Assembly: GCA_021396245.1 (NCBI GenBank)
Contig: WNYE01000033.1
Span: 186,001-250,000, forward strand
Length of the DNA stretch: 64,000 nt
Direction: 5' to 3'
Origin: Sporothrix humicola
Taxonomy: Eukaryota; Ascomycota; Sordariomycetes; Ophiostomatales; Ophiostomataceae
Shown: positions 61,615 to 64,000 of the stretch, one piece after another
Layout: each line of letters starts with the position of its first letter
Numbering within the stretch: the stretch's first letter is position 1
Program-made: the position numbers and the translations under genes
Notes under the pieces: generated by a model
What the model was told of the DNA's origin: nothing
What the model saw: only the letters and a program-made list of their open reading frames with translations
Databases searched by the model: none

Positions 61615-63063
61615 TCAACAGTTTGGCCTCCATCCCAACTCCTCAATGGGCCAGCAGATCCACAGCCGGTGGTCCTCGTCCAGCAGCTCCCAAATCTCCT
61701 GCATCAGGTGGGTGGTCCAGCCCTGCATCCACCAGCAGCTGCTCAGCACTCTGAGTAAAACAACAAAGTGGGCAAAGATGACGAGGGCGATCTGTTCCCG
61801 CTGGATAATCAGGTCCAAAAAGTCGTCCTCTATGCAATAAAGCCAGTAGTAGACGCTGGACGTGAGGGCTGAGCCGGTGGAGGTGGCAGACGTGGACGCA
61901 GAGGTGGACGTGAACGTGGACCCTTCAGACGACGCCGGCGTTGAAGGTGTCGTCTGCCCACCGCCCGGATTGATGGCCCCCATGGAGCGGTACGTGTAGG
62001 CGAACCCGCGCTCCAGGGTGTCAATGTACTTTTCGTAGATGGGGCTGTTGTCAGCGGACGCCGCCCGCACGACTGTCCGCTTCAAGTACGCCAGCTGGGC
62101 ATGTTCGGCGGTCGCCTGCCACGCCGGCGAGGCCACCAGGGTCGCCCGGCCGTCTTCGCTGTGGATGTTTTCCCTCCCGAGCCGCATCATGCTCCCAAAC
62201 GGGCCGCGCAGCAGCTCGGGCGTCCATGCTTCCGTGATTGTGCGGATGCCCCTGAGTAAAAAAACCCAGTCGGCCGCGCGTGTCGACTCGGACGCCACCA
62301 GAAAGATGTCGCCCGGCTGCCGCGGACACGCCCAGGCGTACATGAACGTCAGGTTGGCCGAGATAAAAATGGCCGAGCAGTTGGCCGCCGAGGCGTGACG
62401 GAGGGCGACGGCTGTTTCCCTTAGGGCGATGCTGTGTTCGAGATGGGCCCGCTCCAAATGTTGTCGCTTCGAGTCGGCGTCCGCCGCAAACATGGCCATG
62501 TGCAGCGCCGACAGAGCAAAGATGCTCCGCAGGACAAAGTCGTGCCGGAAGCCCTCGCGCGGCGCATTGAGCTTCCAGACGTAGCGCAACACGGGATCGC
62601 TCGACAGCGTCAGGCACGTCAGGGTGCTGTAGTTGTGCAGCAGCTCGAGGTGGACGAGCTGGAGGGGTGTTGTCCCTGTGTCTGGGCTGGATAACGGCGT
62701 GGCGGCCGTTGACTGTGTCGACTGTCGTGTCCGACTCGGGGAGGCTGCCGAGACTGTGTCCGTCGGCCGTTTCCGTCCTGTCGGCAGTGTCGTCGTTGTC
62801 GTCCCCTCCTTTAGAAAATCACACTCGACGCCGTGTTTTGCACAATTGGCGCATCCCGGCCGAGACTCGTCGCACTGGACGTGGGTGGTGAGCGAGGAAA
62901 CCGAGAACGATGGAAGCGAGAGGCGACCTACTTTTATCTTTCGTCTCTTGCAAATGGCACATCCGAGCCGGCTCTTGAAGTGGCGGCGTTTGCGCGATTG
63001 CTGGAGGGAAACAGAGGCGGCTGACGTGCTCGCCGGCAACGTTGTTATTTGTGAGAGGTCCAT
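61615..63063 (-). CDS. Zn2Cys6 transcription factor (Upc2-like architecture), 463 aa, two exons
   Basis: The start at 63063 has an ACCATGG context; an in-frame ATG at 63096 would add 11 residues. Exon 1 is 62932-63063, the intron 62875-62931 (57 nt, GTAGGT..TCCAG), and exon 2 61615-62874. Splicing restores the binuclear zinc cluster CAICKRRKIKCDESRPGCANCAKHGVEC near the N-terminus, preceded by basic residues. After a Ser/Thr linker the ligand-binding-like domain starts at HLELLHNYSTLTCLTLS and includes PREGFRHDFVLRSIFALSALHMAMF, typical of the Upc2/Ecm22-like group of fungal regulators. The C-terminus carries TTHLMQEIWELL...RLWICWPIEELGW. It would bind CGG-containing DNA sites; targets are unknown. 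It lies next to, and could control, the RTA1 gene. Confidence 0.92.
   Translation of the reverse strand: MDLSQITTLPASTSAASVSLQQSRKRRHFKSRLGCAICKRRKIKVGRLSLPSFSVSSLTTHVQCDESRPGCANCAKHGVECDFLKEGTTTTTLPTGRKRPTDTVSAASPSRTRQSTQSTAATPLSSPDTGTTPLQLVHLELLHNYSTLTCLTLSSDPVLRYVWKLNAPREGFRHDFVLRSIFALSALHMAMFAADADSKRQHLERAHLEHSIALRETAVALRHASAANCSAIFISANLTFMYAWACPRQPGDIFLVASESTRAADWVFLLRGIRTITEAWTPELLRGPFGSMMRLGRENIHSEDGRATLVASPAWQATAEHAQLAYLKRTVVRAASADNSPIYEKYIDTLERGFAYTYRSMGAINPGGGQTTPSTPASSEGSTFTSTSASTSATSTGSALTSSVYYWLYCIEDDFLDLIIQREQIALVIFAHFVVLLRVLSSCWWMQGWTTHLMQEIWELLDEDHRLWICWPIEELGWRPNC
62875..62931 (-). other. In-frame intron inside the zinc-cluster coding region
   Basis: The 57-nt intron is a multiple of three and has no stop codon, so retained transcripts would still be translated, with 19 extra residues inserted between the second and third pairs of the zinc-cluster region. 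There is no clear CTAAC branch word; CTCACC may serve. Confidence 0.8.
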
Positions 63064-63096
63064 GGTGAGATGTGGGTGTTGAAAGTCGATGTTCAC

Positions 63097-63500
63097 CTCG
63101 GGAGGATCTCGGGTTAAGAGGAATCCGAGAGACAGGTGAGAGATGTGGTAGAAAATACACGCTAGGCTGCCGAATTTCTCGCATTGACAAGACGCGACAG
63201 CGTGGGCACTGTTCTGACAGTGGTTTGGCAGCGTCCAGACTTGTGCCCTGCTATCCCCGAAAATAGCGCCTCGTAGCGCCTCGTAGCGCGCATTGACCCC
63301 TGTAAGAAGTCTCCGGCGCGTGAGACTGACTCGCTGTAACCCGGCGTAGGGCAGCCTCAGCAGTGTTTGTAATCAAACAGCCCAGCCCTTCGTCCTTTGT
63401 TCTCCCAAAGGATCACTCTCTTCTTTTCATTTCTCTTTTCATTTCTTTCCTTTCTGCAACACGCATTTTGTCACGTTCACTCATTACTTTCTCACAAACA
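63097..63500. promoter_or_regulatory. Divergent promoter between the Zn2Cys6 factor and the Clr5 gene
   Basis: The two genes are transcribed outwards. The stretch holds a duplicated TAGCGCCTCG (63265-63284), a CGCTGTA word and, next to the Clr5 start, a TTTC/TTTCTC pyrimidine leader. Confidence 0.4.
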
Positions 63501-64000
63501 ATGAAAGCACCAATATTAGCACCGCGGCCAGACGTGGCGGCGGCCATGTCGACAACAATGCCAGTGTCAACAACAACAAAAGCGGCTATCGCCGCTGCTT
63601 CGAGTACGACAGCGACAACGACAACGACAACGGCTGCCGCCGTTGTCTCTTCCGCCAACACAACGCACACCGACGCCGAGTGGTCGGCCGCGTACCCCGA
63701 GATCGAGCGGCTGTACGTGCGCGAGCGGCGCAAGCTGCGGCACGTCATGCAGTACATGGAGAAGGAGCACAACTTTGCGGCGACGGTGCAAATGTACAAG
63801 AAGCGGTTTGCCAAGTGGGGGTTCCAGAAGAATGCAAGACGGCGGCCAAGGGTGGCGACGGCCACGGGGTCGGGGATCTATGGGGTGTCTGGAGGCCGCA
63901 AAAAGGTGATGCCCGGCCTGGAGCACAGCGACGTCGACGTCTCCGTCTACCTGTCGGTGGCGAGGGGTCCTACTCTCGGTCCGCAGGACACTCTCCTCCT
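63501..64000 (+). CDS. Clr5-domain protein, 5' part (gene continues beyond the window)
   Basis: The frame starts at 63501 after a pyrimidine-rich leader and stays open to the last base, giving 166 residues with the C-terminus missing. Residues 1-58 are Ala/Thr-rich and disordered. Residues about 60-111 form a Clr5 domain: EWSAAYPEIERLYVRERRKLRHVMQYMEKEHNFAATVQMYKKRFAKWGFQKN, here given only by position and key residues Trp61, Tyr65-Pro66, Tyr72, Met83, Glu89-His90, Phe103, Trp106. Clr5 domains occur at the N-terminus of fungal proteins, some with ankyrin or TPR repeats behind; the founding protein acts in fission-yeast gene silencing. What follows here cannot be seen. Confidence 0.85.
   Translation, partial: MKAPILAPRPDVAAAMSTTMPVSTTTKAAIAAASSTTATTTTTTAAAVVSSANTTHTDAEWSAAYPEIERLYVRERRKLRHVMQYMEKEHNFAATVQMYKKRFAKWGFQKNARRRPRVATATGSGIYGVSGGRKKVMPGLEHSDVDVSVYLSVARGPTLGPQDTLL

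Overview
The window is nuclear DNA of a filamentous ascomycete (Pezizomycotina, most probably a Sordariomycete). Coding regions are GC-rich, introns are short (47-146 nt) with GT..AG ends and mostly CTAAC-type branch sites, and the gene content is typically fungal: GH18 chitinase, AA7 oligosaccharide oxidase, RTA1 protein, Zn2Cys6 regulator, Clr5-domain protein. No rRNA, tRNA, CRISPR array, virus or intact transposon was recognised. I support 25 protein genes, one of them weakly and one cut by the right edge. Eight are spliced; the splice junctions were worked out by hand from the frame.

Layout. 0.5-9.5 kb: ankyrin protein (+), FAD dehydrogenase (-), sugar-porter MFS (-) and a cytochrome P450 (+); the last two share a 1.1 kb divergent promoter. 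11.3-15.0 kb: secreted gluco-oligosaccharide-oxidase-like enzyme and a Gfo/Idh/MocA dehydrogenase. 15.0-19.4 kb: gene-poor. 19.4-26.3 kb: chitinase, Thr-rich secreted protein, flavin monooxygenase, small secreted protein. 26.3-29.0 kb: gene-poor. 29.1-36.0 kb: argininosuccinate synthase, a three-exon complex I subunit (NDUFB7/B18 type) convergent with it, a MetE-like single-domain protein and an SLC35F-type transporter. 37.8-49.3 kb: thioredoxin-reductase-like flavoprotein, two large disordered proteins (one with a GGCT-like head), a Cys-rich secreted protein and an SDR. 50.3-52.4 kb: glutamine-rich protein with a long pyrimidine-rich leader. 52.4-57.8 kb: gene-poor. 57.9-64.0 kb: esterase, RTA1 membrane protein, Zn2Cys6 factor and the start of a Clr5 gene. 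I see no secondary-metabolite cluster; most genes look individually regulated.

The most unusual signal is not a gene. Three families of short, structured dispersed repeats sit at coding boundaries (just after stop codons, just before start codons) or inside introns. (1) A 130-220 nt element made of a 10-bp stem with a G-rich loop plus many GCC-NNN-GGC mini-hairpins lies directly downstream of four unrelated genes, always in the same orientation as the host gene, and its stem shows a compensatory base-pair change. (2) A GGTGCGTAGCAGG motif occurs after stops, before starts and in introns. (3) A GTCCTCGCTTCGCTCG motif occurs in 5' leaders, in introns and in 3' flanks. I noticed good copies of these families only next to genes; that was judged by eye.
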